The notes under the pieces: model-generated
Database searches by the model: none
What the model saw: only the letters and a program-made list of their open reading frames with translations
Told to the model about the DNA's origin: nothing
Shown here: positions 35,325 to 46,298 of the stretch, in pieces
Layout: each line of letters opens with the position of its first letter
Numbering within the stretch: the first letter of the stretch is position 1
Source: Uranotaenia lowii
Taxonomy: Eukaryota > Arthropoda > Insecta > Diptera > Culicidae
Assembly: GCF_029784155.1 (NCBI RefSeq)
Contig: NW_026597233.1
Location: 1 to 64,000, forward strand
Direction of reading: 5' to 3'
DNA: 64,000 nucleotides
Made by a program: the position numbers and the translations under genes

Positions 35325-37073
35325 GTGAAAGCTTGGACCAAAAAATCTTCAGAACTGAATAAAATAACGTGGAAAAGCGCACTCTCTTCCAACTTCGGAA
35401 AGCTGCCCTTTCCTTCTCGGTTGATATTTTTTCGAGAAATTTTCACACAATCTAGTTCAACTATCCAACTAACGCTCCACAAATTTTAAAGTTTGTGCAG
35501 TAGAGGGTGTCGTTGCAACTTTTCCCGAACTTCAAAAACCCTGTAGTCTAAAAAGTTTCCTTTTTGGTCAAAACGAACTGATGAATTTTTGCAGATTTTT
35601 TAAATAAGATTTAGGTACCTGGGTTTTTATTCGAAATTTTGTATGGAATAACGCAAAAATTTGTTTGGAGAACGTCACTCTTTTGTTTTTCTTGGATATT
35701 TTGTCTGACGCAATGCAAATGAAATTGCATTATATGGAGCCTATTGGAAAATTCTCTGGCTACATCTGGCCTCAGACAAAGTTTATTCGTTTGAAAAAAG
35801 GCATGAATTTGTTCGAGCAAAACATGCTACACGATTGAAAATGCCCAAACTTTAAATGTGATTTGGGTAAGTAAAAGAAACAGTTCCACCTAATTTATGT
35901 TACAATTTTGTAAAACTATTGCATTTGGTGACCCGAATAATCCGATAAGTTAATAGGTCTTAAATAAAATAAAATAATAATAATTATTGCATCTGGTGAC
36001 TCCAAATTTCTGGTAACCCTAACTTTTTTTGCAAATGATAGAAAATCTTATGTAGATTATTTCATAAGAACATACTAAGACTCTAAAACTAATAGGTTTC
36101 TTGTTTAAATAATATTTCTGATAATTGGATGGAAAATACCAGTTTCTTTTAATAAAAAAAAAATGAATGCTCTGTTTGGGGGGTTAAAACGTTTTTCTCG
36201 CTACTCCTACCGCTTTGCCGTCTTCGGCAAAGTTTAAGCCAGAGAATTTTTTCAATAAGTTTCATATGTTGGAATTTCATTTGCATTGCATCAGAACAAA
36301 ATATTCAAGAAATACCAAAAAAGTGACATTTTCCAAACAAATTTTCGCGTTTTTCCATACGAAATTTCAAATCAAAACCCGGGTACCTTAATCTTATTTT
36401 AAAAATCTGGAAAAAATCCGTTGTTCGTTTTGACAAAAAAGGAAACTTTTTTTAGGCAACAGGTTTTTTTTTAAATTCGAGAAAAGTTTTAATACGACAC
36501 ACTCTACGGTGCAATGATAATAACAAAAAATACAGCTATTCCATTGAAAATGGAAAAAAAAATATTTCCCAAAAACGCAGGAATAAAGTTTCTTTCAATT
36601 TATCCATTTTTTTTTTTTGGTAAATTTTGATTTTGAAGAAGAAAAAGCCCCAAAAACATGGATTACAATATTTCCTAAACAAACATCCGTAAATAAATGA
36701 AATCCGCAGCATTTTGATCACGTTAATTGATTTAGATGAAACTTGGCCAAATACTAAATTAAACTTTTTTAAACCATTTGACAAAATTTTAAGTTTTTTT
36801 TTCAATGAAAATTTCCGATGATACAGTGAATTTTGTGAAACAATCTCGAATTTATCTTTTTCAAGGTTTACCTTTATCTTTTTTTTGTCATTGCCCAGTC
36901 TGCAAATTTTGTGAAGCGTTAGTTGGATAGTTGAACTAGATTGTGTGAAAATTTCTCGGAAAAAAATCAACCGAGAAAAAAGGCAGCTTGTCGAAGTTGG
37001 AAGAGAGTGCGCTGCTTTACGCCATTTCATTATTTTTCGAACACTTTTGAACGTTCAAGCTCTAAAGTGAACA
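35325..37073. repeat. Large imperfect inverted repeat (two opposed copies of one repeat family)
   Basis: The left arm (about 35,325-35,800) and right arm (about 36,220-37,073) read as reverse complements. Shared words include GCGCACTCTCTTCCAACTTC, TTTCACACAATCTAGTTCAA, CCAACTAACGCT, AAAAAGTTTCCTTTTT and AAATTCTCTGGCT. The right arm has about 360 extra bp (36,522-36,880). The spacer is about 420 bp. Frames on either arm (for example 36536-37030 minus) are by-products. Confidence 0.85.
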
Positions 37074-37385
37074 CATAAAAAATCCCAAAAAACAATACAT
37101 TTTATTCTCGGTGGATCGCAATACACGGTATGAAGAACTTGAATTTTGTTAAAATTCAGGTGGTTTTCTTACAACGAACACGAGCCAGAGCTAAGCAGTG
37201 AATAAAATTACTCCTTAGCATAAGTTCATATAACGAGGTTTGAAAATAATCCTCCGAATTACAACAGCAATAACAATACTTTCCTAGGTTGAATTTTTAT
37301 TTTGAAAGCTGAAAGTTCTGCTACGAAAGCTTGGCTCGATTGGAATCGATTTTTACAGTTCTTTTGTATCGATTGGAGTTCTTGG

Positions 37386-37761
37386 CAAGGTTTCCGAAAA
37401 AAATTCTGTGTTTTGAAGAAAAAAAAATCTGAGTTTCTGTGACTTAACCCAAAATTCTGTGATGGTTTTCTGTGACGCTTATTCTTTAAGTTTCATTTAA
37501 AATTCCTTAAAAATGGGTCTTTTTACATTTAACATGAGGAAAACCCATAAACCTTACTAATCTTATAATATTTTTTCAATCTGAACTTATAAATCCGAAA
37601 TTTATACTGGCATCAAAACTTAAAATATTTAAAACACGTACAAAATTAAAAAAATCTGTGAATATTCCCAAAATTCTGTGTTCTGTGACACAGATTCTGT
37701 GATGAAAATTTGCTCAAAATTCTGTGAAATTATAGATTTTTCTGTGATTTCGGCAACATTG
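37386..37761. mobile_element. 376-bp hAT-like MITE with TCTGTGA subterminal repeats
   Basis: The ends CAAGGTTTCCGAAA and (inverse) CAATGTTGCCGAAA match at 12 of 14 positions. Flanking octamers GTTCTTGG and GCTCTGGG match at 6 of 8. ATTCTGTGA/TCACAGA words occur repeatedly near both ends. Confidence 0.65.
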
Positions 37762-37838
37762 GCTCTGGGTTGCAGATGTCGGGATTTGAGTAGATTTCTA
37801 ATAACTATTGTTTACTTGCTATCAAGATTGTGTAGACG

Positions 37839-38833
37839 GTAAATTTTTGACTCGATTTCCAGCAAAAAGATCTGGTGGTAACGTTCAGCAATCCAAATTT
37901 TTGCTGGAAATCATCAATCGGTTATCTAATTGCTGGATTTTTCAGCATTCGGTAGTATTCATGTCATTTTTGCTAGAAAATCAGCAATCGGTTTTCAGAT
38001 TGCTGGACTTTTCAGCAATTGCTCAAGTTTGCTGGAAAGTCGACAAACGAGTTGTCAAATTGGAGTCTGTTTGATTTCATACACTGGAGCAAGGTGAGAC
38101 TATATTTCACGAATTTTGGTTAGGTTAATACAATGATTTTTATTTTCTTCTTTTTTCTAGATATTTCATGAAAAATATTAATCAAAACTCTATTTTAGGT
38201 GGCGGATGATAAGCACTTTGGCAGAAAGCTGCCACCTCAGAGCCGATGTTGGTATATTGACAAAACTTATATAGATCAAGAAATAAAAACATACATAATT
38301 GAAAAATTAAAGATAATCATTGTTATTTTTTTTGATTATCATGTGCACAGCCCGCAAATACAGCCAAATGTTTTGAGAAAAATAGCTGGTTTTCAGCAAT
38401 CTTGATTGACGATTTCCAACAATTTGAATGGAACTATAATTTTGATTATTATCTTTTATAGAATATCAGCCTGTCCAATAAAAACTCACTGAATTAATAT
38501 CTGATAGCTAGATTATGGAGGAAAATAAAATAATTATATTAATCTAACCAAAATTCGTAAAATATAGTCTCACCTTGCTTCAGCGTATACGAAAACAAAC
38601 AGACTCCAATTTGACAACTCGATTGCTGATTTTCCAGCAAAGTAGATCAATTTCTGGAAAGTCCAGAAATTTGAAAACCGATTGCTGATTTTTCAGCCAA
38701 AATGACAAGAACACAACCGAATGCTGCAAAATCCAGCAATTCGAAAACCGATTGCTGGTTTCCAGCAAAAATTTGGATTGCTGAACGTTTCCAGCATTTT
38801 TTTTTTTTGCTGGAAATCGAGGCAAAAATTTAC
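37839..38833. mobile_element. Foldback element with ~300-bp arms and TGCTGGAAA repeats
   Basis: Arms 37,839-38,138 and 38,530-38,833 are inverted copies: GTAAATTTTTG..CTCGATTTCC at the outside, CAAGGTGAGACTATAT at the inside. Within each arm a 45-60-bp module built of TTGCTGGAAA, CAGCAATCGGTT and TTGCTGGA words is repeated. Similar-looking 80-90-residue frames on opposite strands of the two arms result from this inversion and are not genes. Confidence 0.88.
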
Positions 38834-41800
38834 AATGTAAGTTTTGAAATTCTAAATCATGTCAGACTCTGAGTAAAAATTCAAAGCATAAATCAATATT
38901 CAATTCAAAATTCAAAATACATTAATTTAAATTTGAAATAAAAACGTACAAAGTACTGAAAACTACAGTATTATAATTTCGGTACTGATTATTTTAATCA
39001 TCGAGAATTACTCCAAACCTGTTCAGTTGTGTTTTTCGAGTTAAAGTGATAGTATTTCACTGATCAATAATTGTTTTGCTCATTTAAAAAAAATGCATTA
39101 AAAGGTCAAATTTCTAAATATGTAATAGATATAGAAAGTGAATTTGGGAAAATTTGTTGTTTTGCAATACACTTCAAACTATAACGCGATCGTAATCGTA
39201 TTTTTTTTTTTTTGTGAAAAAATGAATCCAACATCGTGGTTAGGAATTTGATTCATGAATTTTCATCGTTACTCAGGAAATAAATCAGTCGTCAGTATTT
39301 AGTAGGATTCGAACCCAAATTTTGTACCTCTTGAATAAAAGTTTCAAGTGTGACTCTGACTTAAGCAAGATAAATATCTACAGGGAATAAAAAAGTCACC
39401 GAACACATGAGAAAACAACTTCCGTTCTCCAGAGGAATGGACATGAATGTGAGTTCGAATCCTTCAAGAGAACTGTTGATTTTTATTTGCAGGCTTTCAA
39501 CATTTTTTATTTGATTTATTTCCTCAAAATTTCTAAGTTCATGAATTCACTATTACATTGTTAGAAAGTATCGCTCAAAATATGTGGTGCTTTTAATTAC
39601 TTTCGTGCTTTTCGTATTGCTAAAAATTACGACAACAATTGATAACATTCTACGATTTGATTGAGTTTGTTGAAATTTGTTCCTTTCAAAACGCAACCAT
39701 CCTAAGAGAACATAAGTTTTGATTCTTTCCCTTGTTGCGGTATCCGGCTAAACTTGTCCAGTCCCCTTAACGATGGCCGTCAACAACATGAAGGAACAAC
39801 GCGGTCCAAAACAAATAAAACTGTTTTTTTCCATTTCCGGCTCAGATGTACATTGAGATTGCCCCCGAATGGTAGCCTCAAGCAATGACGACGACGACGC
39901 TTTTGGAAGAATCGCCTCCCTAGCCATAAATCTGATATGGCAAGCCCAGCTGCTTGTTGTATAGGTATAAATATATTACTTCAGAGAGTTCCTAGCAATT
40001 CAGACAAATCGCAAACACGCATTGGGACGTATAAAGCTTTCATTGTCTGATTTACTGCGCTTGCATTGGCGTGGGAGCTATCTGAATGACTGATATGATT
40101 GTTGGAGGAAATAATTAAATTTATAAATATAAATAAACCTTTTTAAAGGAATTTGTTTGGAAACCTCCAAATGAAATTTTGTATGACGACTCCAATTTTG
40201 ACCTTTGAACGACAAAACTTGATTCGGAGTTATTGACCCCACAAACAGGATTAGTGCCTATCGCTAGCCTAGAGCCACTGTTGTCGAGTGCTTGACAACA
40301 ACATCTTACCGCACAAAATAGTAAACAAAATAGCTGCATTTCGATCCCCACACACAAACCATCGTTGTTTGACTCACGTTTACCTTGAGGTGTCAATTCT
40401 CGTACCGCATTCGCTTGCATTGTATTGCGCGCATTTATGCATACGATTGAAGAACTGCCATTGAAGGAATTAATTCTTGCAGGAAAGCATCAATCGGTTG
40501 GAATGCAACGGTACTGAATGGCTTCGTGCTTAAACTTAACCTTCAACAATTGTTTTGGTGAAGAAAATAAAACTTTTAATGTGCAAGCATATCAAGGTCT
40601 TATAGCCACAACCGAAGTAATGGGCGATTTTCGTGTCAATACTTGAATGTCGATACCACGAAGAAGGCAATTAGTAAGTTGATAAAGATCGACACAAAAA
40701 ACATGACCCTTCCAAGGCACTCCAAGGGAACAGTTTCGGATGAAAACCTCCTCTACTTAGGTTCGAAGTTTTAAGTATAGGGCTTTACAACAATTATTTA
40801 CTATTAGCACACTCACGAGGCTCACTTGACACAACTTTAAGTGGGACTTCTTGCAAGAAAAATATTAGATGACGATAAGAAAGTAAGTAGCATGGTGGAA
40901 TTGTCCAGATAATCACTTGTTATGTAAGTTTTGCTTTGCATGGCTTAGGAGTGGAGTTACTAAGGCATAGAAAACAGCAGCACCTCTTAAACTAATAGTA
41001 TGGCTTTAAAGGTATCATTTTCTTCCGTGTAGTAGCAACTAATTGTTTCATTTTTAATAATAATTAAACTTTCTCCAATCGACTGCTGAATGAGACACGT
41101 TAAACTATGAGAAACTTAGCTTGAATGGATTGTTTTCTCCTATTCAACTCATGTAGTACTTAATATTTTTAAATTTCTTTTTTTTTTTAATATTAGGAAA
41201 TCCTCAGACCATTGATTTTTTCTTTCTATCACAAAGCCAATTAATTATACCCGATGCCGCTTGTCATTCTGTAAATTTCCATGTCTAACATTTTGCAATA
41301 TCGGACGACAATTTCTTTTCTTATCTTGAAAGGACTAACAATTACAAAAATTTGCAGACCCACGGTTTTGGATGCAAGAGATGGCTAAAATGCTTGATAT
41401 CATATGTGTTAAGTATAAACTTAAGAAATAATTGATGCATGACTGGGACTTAAGACACGGGATAAGCTGGTCCTCAGGTTGGTGTTCTCTATTTTATTGA
41501 TGTTTAGAATTGGCCATTACAGCCTTCAAAGCTTCTAGTTATTCTAGTATAAGGCCCAGAGAACGGACGTACAAGCTAGCCCATGAAATTTATGTAAAAT
41601 TTCCAACGATCGTTTTGAACCTTTTTTTTTTTTTTCAGATGTCTCTAAACACACCAAAGAGAACTGTCAAAACCAAACTGAGAAAAAAAGCAAAATTTCG
41701 CTTAGTTTTAAAGTGGTATGAACTGTTTGGCATGTTTCAAAATTTCTGTTAAAGTTTCGTAACGCTTTCGTCCGGTTGCATAATATCTTAAAAGTTAACC

Positions 41801-42059
41801 GCTAATTCTTTCAAGCAAGTAGTGCTAAATTTTGGGCAATGGGATGCAAAAGTGATACTTGAAAGTAGCCCGCTTCAAGTTGTCTAGAATCAGTTCTGAT
41901 GAGTAAGACTAATCGTCAAGAATGTTCCTAATTAACTGGATATAGCCGATTCGTCCTTTGCGATAACCGCTCAAGAAGTGCAAAAACTTATTGTAAAACT
42001 GTTAGTGATTTTGACTGCCTCTAAAAGTTTATCACCAGTACTTTATACGATTTATACTG
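38834..42059. other. Spacer without recognised genes
   Basis: No supported exon. 39,720-40,040 is more GC-balanced and carries GTATAAATA at about 39,964, with an initiator-like TCAGACA about 33 bp further on. It is listed separately as a possible promoter. Confidence 0.35.
39964..40005 (+). promoter_or_regulatory. Possible TATA/initiator core promoter
   Basis: GTATAAATA followed at about +33 by TTCAGACA, preceded by unusually GC-balanced DNA. No downstream coding exon was recognised, so this rests on spacing alone. Confidence 0.2.
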
Positions 42060-42221
42060 ATTGACTTTTTTCGGTGAGTGAAAAAACTTTTTTTAAATTT
42101 TAAATTTGCGTTACGTTTCGGCTTACTCTGGGAGATCTTCCTCTGATGGGTGAAGGAAAGGAACCCCAAACTTTACGTAAATTTAAAAAAAGGTTGTTTC
42201 ACCGAAAAAAGTCAATTAGTA
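42060..42221. mobile_element. 160-bp hairpin MITE
   Basis: TTGACTTTTTTCGGTGA...TTTTTTTAAATTT at the left is repeated inverted at the right over about 38 bp. The interior contains GCGTTACGTTTCGGCTTACT and its partial complement. Confidence 0.8.
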
Positions 42222-42277
42222 AAACCCGTCTATAATAAAAGAAGTGGAATTCTGTCCAGCCAAGCCGTGCGAACAGG

Positions 42278-42313
42278 TGGGGAGGGGGGGAGGGTATACT
42301 ACCCCCCTCCTCT
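42278..42313. repeat. G-rich/C-rich hairpin
   Basis: A run of GGGG-A-GGGGGGG-A-GGG is followed by TATAC and then CCCCCCTCCTC, forming a short stem. It also has four adjacent G-runs with quadruplex potential. Confidence 0.6.
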
Positions 42314-44677
42314 ATGGAGATTTTTTCCAAGTAAAATTTTCAGAACAAGAAAAGAATTTACAACAGTAACCGGAAATTTCTTGATCGAAAAAGGTATCAA
42401 CGAATAAGAGTTAACAAACATGTCAGAAAATTTACTCGCCTCTGGCAGAATTTTGTCTAAAATCACTCAAGGCCAAAGACATTTCATTTTACGAAATTAA
42501 GTATATGACTTTCACGAATTGAAACCTAATTTTTATTGTAAGTTTAGAATTGCAATTCAATGAACCTTTTGTATTGAAACTCAAATCTTGACACACAAAA
42601 AACCTACCTTGAAAATTGGTTTTTATTATGAAGTGTTACTGAATAAATTTAAAAATTGAAACCCACAATTATAACTTCAAAATTCATGCATCGAACACTA
42701 ATTTTATACATCGACAAGTTGGTGGTGGCTGGGGGTGTTCAATACTCACATTTGTCAATAGAATTAGCCATTAAAATCTTAAAGCTACTATCCATTACTG
42801 TATTACTATTCTTTTTGATTATAAAAAAAAAATCGTGTATGTAATTAAAAATTCTATGCTAATATGAATTAAAAAATAATTAAAGAATTAAAGAATAATG
42901 AAAAGAAAATATTTTCTCAATGCTCATCTTCACATTGAAATGGGTTTTGATAAATTACACAAGGCAAAAAAATTCGCATTTTCCAAGGTGCAAAGAATGT
43001 AAGCACTTATTACGATTAATTTTGTGCTCTGAATCCAAATATCCAATCAGATTCTTTTCTATCAGCTTTTATTTTTGAAATGTCTTTTGAAAATAAGTTA
43101 AAATCATTTAAGATTTGTTTGTATTTTTTCGACAAAGCCTCAAACATTAAACAAAAAGGTTTCAAATCAATTATCTACTTTCCTCAAGACCGCAAATAAA
43201 AAAAGGGATTTTTTTTACAATTTTATAAAAAAATTAATTTTGAATATTTTAAAAGGCAAAAAGCAAATCGTTTTGTAGTGTTTAGCAAATTTGTTTAATT
43301 TAAAAAAAAAATTTGCAAACTTTCTTCAGTAATGTCAGTAATTTTATCGAATTTTGCATAATTGTAGAATTTAACTTTTTAGATCATTTTTCATTCATTC
43401 ATTCATTCAGATTCAATTTTTTTTTTCATGTAGATTTGAGGCCCTTGGAGCCAGAGGGGTTTTATAAGCGCATAATTTCGAGAAAACACGCTTGTAAGTT
43501 GTTGTTTCTGCCCATTTTCTTTTTATTTTTCGAAAATTTGTGTTTTTTAATATAATAGAGTTTGAATAAAATTTTAAAAATTAAAAGAAAGCTCAGAGGG
43601 CCTCATTTGTTAGTGCATCACTTATCAGTAATTGATTTGATCCAAAACGCAACTTATCTTCTTTTTAAAACTCATAAACATCGAATCAACAAAAATAGAG
43701 GTGAAAAACAAAATCTGACAAAAGATTAGAGTTCAAGACGCCAAAATTTTTGAAACATAGGCTCCAAAACGCTGTTTCCTGTAATCAATTCTATTCTTTA
43801 AATAAGTTTTCAAAATGGTAAGTTGTTTTTATTGAAAAAAAATCCTTCTAAATTGCTCAACTACATACTTTGTTTTAGTTTTCAAATAAATTTTCTGAAA
43901 TTTAAAGATTCCTTGTTTTAGTTTTACCGAATTTTTCAGTCAAACTATTTAAATAATAGCAATATTTAAAAAAAAAATTCTTTGTTTTTCAATTATGAAT
44001 TTTTGTGTTTTAAAAAAATATCTGCTCGGAAGCCGTTTCTGATAAAAAAAAAATAGTTTCTATATGTTGTCTTTTCCAGGACCCAATATTCCAATAGACG
44101 GCATCAATTTATTTGGAGCTTAACGTTTTAAATTACAAAAGCTGCGCTCGAAAATTAAAAATGTTTCACATATTTTCATAATGAAGAATAACGATTTCTT
44201 GAATCGTTCATCATTATTTTATAAATCTATTGAAAGTTCGAAAAATAGCAGCAAGTAGCAGCTGTAAATCTATTTTTGTTATGGGCAATGTTAACTAAAT
44301 TATTATATGCTTCGGGCTTTCAATATTTACAATGAAACTGGAAGTTCCATTTTTTTATTTCTATCAGTTCCTCATTGATCATTCAAGAAATCACTCATTA
44401 CCAGACCTTGTTTTCAGTTAAAGCTTTCAATGATGAACATGTTGCTTTAAAAGCCCTTCAATCGAAAATGAAGAAAAGAAGTTTAAATTAAGATCATAAA
44501 TCAACAATTATTTTCATATTGCTTAACAATTTTAATCATTACATTTTGAATTTGGTATTATTCGAAATTTAAATTCGCATTCTATTTCTGTTGTTCCAGA
44601 AATATTGATTTAAAATTTGTAAGACTGCTTAAAATTTATTTTCAATCAAGTTTTAGTTCAGATTAAGGATCATAATT
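42314..44677. other. AT-rich spacer
   Basis: No recognised gene. A CATT tetramer run lies at about 43,390. Nothing else is supported. Confidence 0.4.
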
Positions 44678-44689
44678 ATCATAGTTTAT

Positions 44690-44880
44690 GGGCTTGAGAT
44701 ATAGCTCAGTTGGCAAGTCTGTTGTCTCCTGAGCCGCTGTCCGCGAGTTCGAGCCCAAGAGAAAACATCGAACACAGTTGTATCGGATAATTTTTTCAAT
44801 AACGATCCGCCAACTGCAACGTTGATAAAGTTGCGAATGCCATAAAGATGGTAAAACAACTATAATCGAAACAAAAAAAA
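44690..44880 (+). mobile_element. tRNA-derived SINE, copy 2, with 12-bp target duplication
   Basis: The best-preserved copy: A box TAGCTCAGTTGGCAAG, B box GAGTTCGAGCCC, tail ATGCCATAAAGATGGTAAAA and an A-rich end. Duplication ATCATAGTTTAT is at 44678-44689 and 44881-44892. Confidence 0.93.
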
Positions 44881-44934
44881 ATCATAGTTTATAATGACTA
44901 ACCGGAGATCGCATCAAATGAAAACATTTATTCT

Positions 44935-45872
44935 GATTGATTTTAAAGCATGGATCACGCCAAATCTGGACGCATTAAAAAGGGTCCATCTCGGGGCGTT
45001 GTATTTAAATGAAATTAAAATGTTTTGTAATCAAAATGTAGGGTTTTTATTGCACTTCAAAGGAAAAATAAGAAAAATATTATTTCGATGTTGTTTTGAT
45101 GAAATTTCGAACTTTTAGTTTAGAACCACTCATCATAGTTTGGACACCCTATTCACTGACCTCAACGGCCATTTTGTTCCACAATCTCTTCATCTCTGTT
45201 GCATCCCGGGTCGTTCTACCATTCTACTTCATCTTCTGCTTGACAATTGCCCAAAATTTTTCGATAGGGTGGAATTGAGGGCAGTTGGGCGGGTTGATAC
45301 AAAATCCACCCGTTGGCCCAATACCACTGTAGTACCTCCTAGCTGTAGTGGCAGCATGCCAAATCTGGCGAAAACTTTACTGGTCCTTTGTGACATCTAA
45401 TGTACGAAAAAAAAACGTTTTTAAGGCACTCCTCCTTGTACATTTCGGAGCCCATGGTCTTGTTTTTCACAAAAACCGGGGTTTTTCGTTCGCAGCTGCA
45501 AATGCCTTGACAGATCAAACACTTTCTTGCCAACTTATCGGCAAAAACGAATTTGAACTTGGCGGGGACATCACCCCGACCAGTGGCTTTGTAAAATTTT
45601 TGGCCAGGAAGCCGTCCAAAATCAGATTTCACGATTTTTTAACCAGACCACGAAGGGTTTTTGACGTGGGTGTCCAAAATTAATTTTCGCCTCGCGGCTT
45701 CCATTACGTGTAACTTTATTGGAACAAGACGAATCATTATAAAATTTTCAGCACTGACAGAAGAAACATTTTCGAACAAAGTACTGTCAAAACATTCCAA
45801 ATCCGACAACTAGGAGCGCTGTGGTATAATAAACAGTGTGTCCAGATTTTGGATGATCCATGCTTTAAATCG
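44935..45872 (-). mobile_element. Tc1/mariner element with both TIRs, transposase broken
   Basis: TTTAAAGCATGGATCA.. and CCAAATCTGGAC (or CAAAATCTGGAC) occur at both ends in inverse orientation (44,938-44,973 and 45,834-45,872). On the minus strand the interior encodes pieces of a mariner-superfamily transposase, including SDLACCHYS-like (FSPDLACCHYS) and NPPNCPQFHPIEKFWAIVKQ. Confidence 0.85.
45123..45716 (-). pseudogene. Tc1/mariner transposase remnant
   Basis: Minus-strand frames give GQKFYKATGRGDVPAKFKFV, ICSCERKTPVFV, GSEMYKEECLKN and SPDLACCHYS (second catalytic Asp in the PDLA motif). After a frame break comes NPPNCPQFHPIEKFWAIVKQ, carrying the third acidic residue (E of PIE). The DNA-binding N-terminus and first Asp region are missing or unreadable. 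The spacing fits the mosquito Tc1/mariner relatives with an extended DDD/E spacing. That subgroup is inference. Confidence 0.8.
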
Positions 45873-46077
45873 TATTAGTAAAACTTATTATGTTTTCGAA
45901 TATTTGTGATGGTCATGCTTGAGTAAGAAAATGGTCTTAGAAATAAATTTGCTTATTTGTTGTGCATTTTTGGTATTGTTCTTATTTCTAGCAGAATTTG
46001 AATCTCGAACCAACAGATTCATTGTGAATGTGAACAAACCATGCTGGATATAAATACTTTGCGGACCTAATATGTAC

Positions 46078-46298
46078 TAAAGTCTGTTTCACATAAAATC
46101 TGGTCGCATCTTTTCATTTACTGCAGCGCCCCTAGATGTCACATCGCGAATCTATTGACAGTGTTTTGATCCGGATGGTTTGTTTACTTAGTGGTGAAAA
46201 TTTCATCAAGATTGAAGCAGTTAGTCGAAAGTTACGACGATGGAACGCGAAAGACGAGAGAAAATTCTGCACACTCACGCAGAGAAACCGACGCACAC
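46078..46298 (+). mobile_element. Possible 5' remnant of a second Tc1/mariner element
   Basis: AGTCTGTTTCACATAAAATC resembles a terminal repeat. About 160 bp later a short frame begins MERERREKILHTHAEKP, like the N-terminus of mariner-type transposases, and is cut off at about 46,298, where a GGGGTAAATGCGCC word starts. Confidence 0.4.

Noticed and set aside
36536..37030. 164-codon minus frame
   Set aside because: It lies across the arm of the inverted repeat and its extra segment; the composition is Lys/Phe-rich from A/T runs.
37808..38825. Two similar 80-90-residue frames as a gene pair
   Set aside because: Their similarity comes from the inverted arms of the foldback element.
44691..44760. 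tRNA gene
   Set aside because: A and B boxes are present, but the sequence continues into a SINE body with an A-rich tail and target duplications, and repeats at two other loci.
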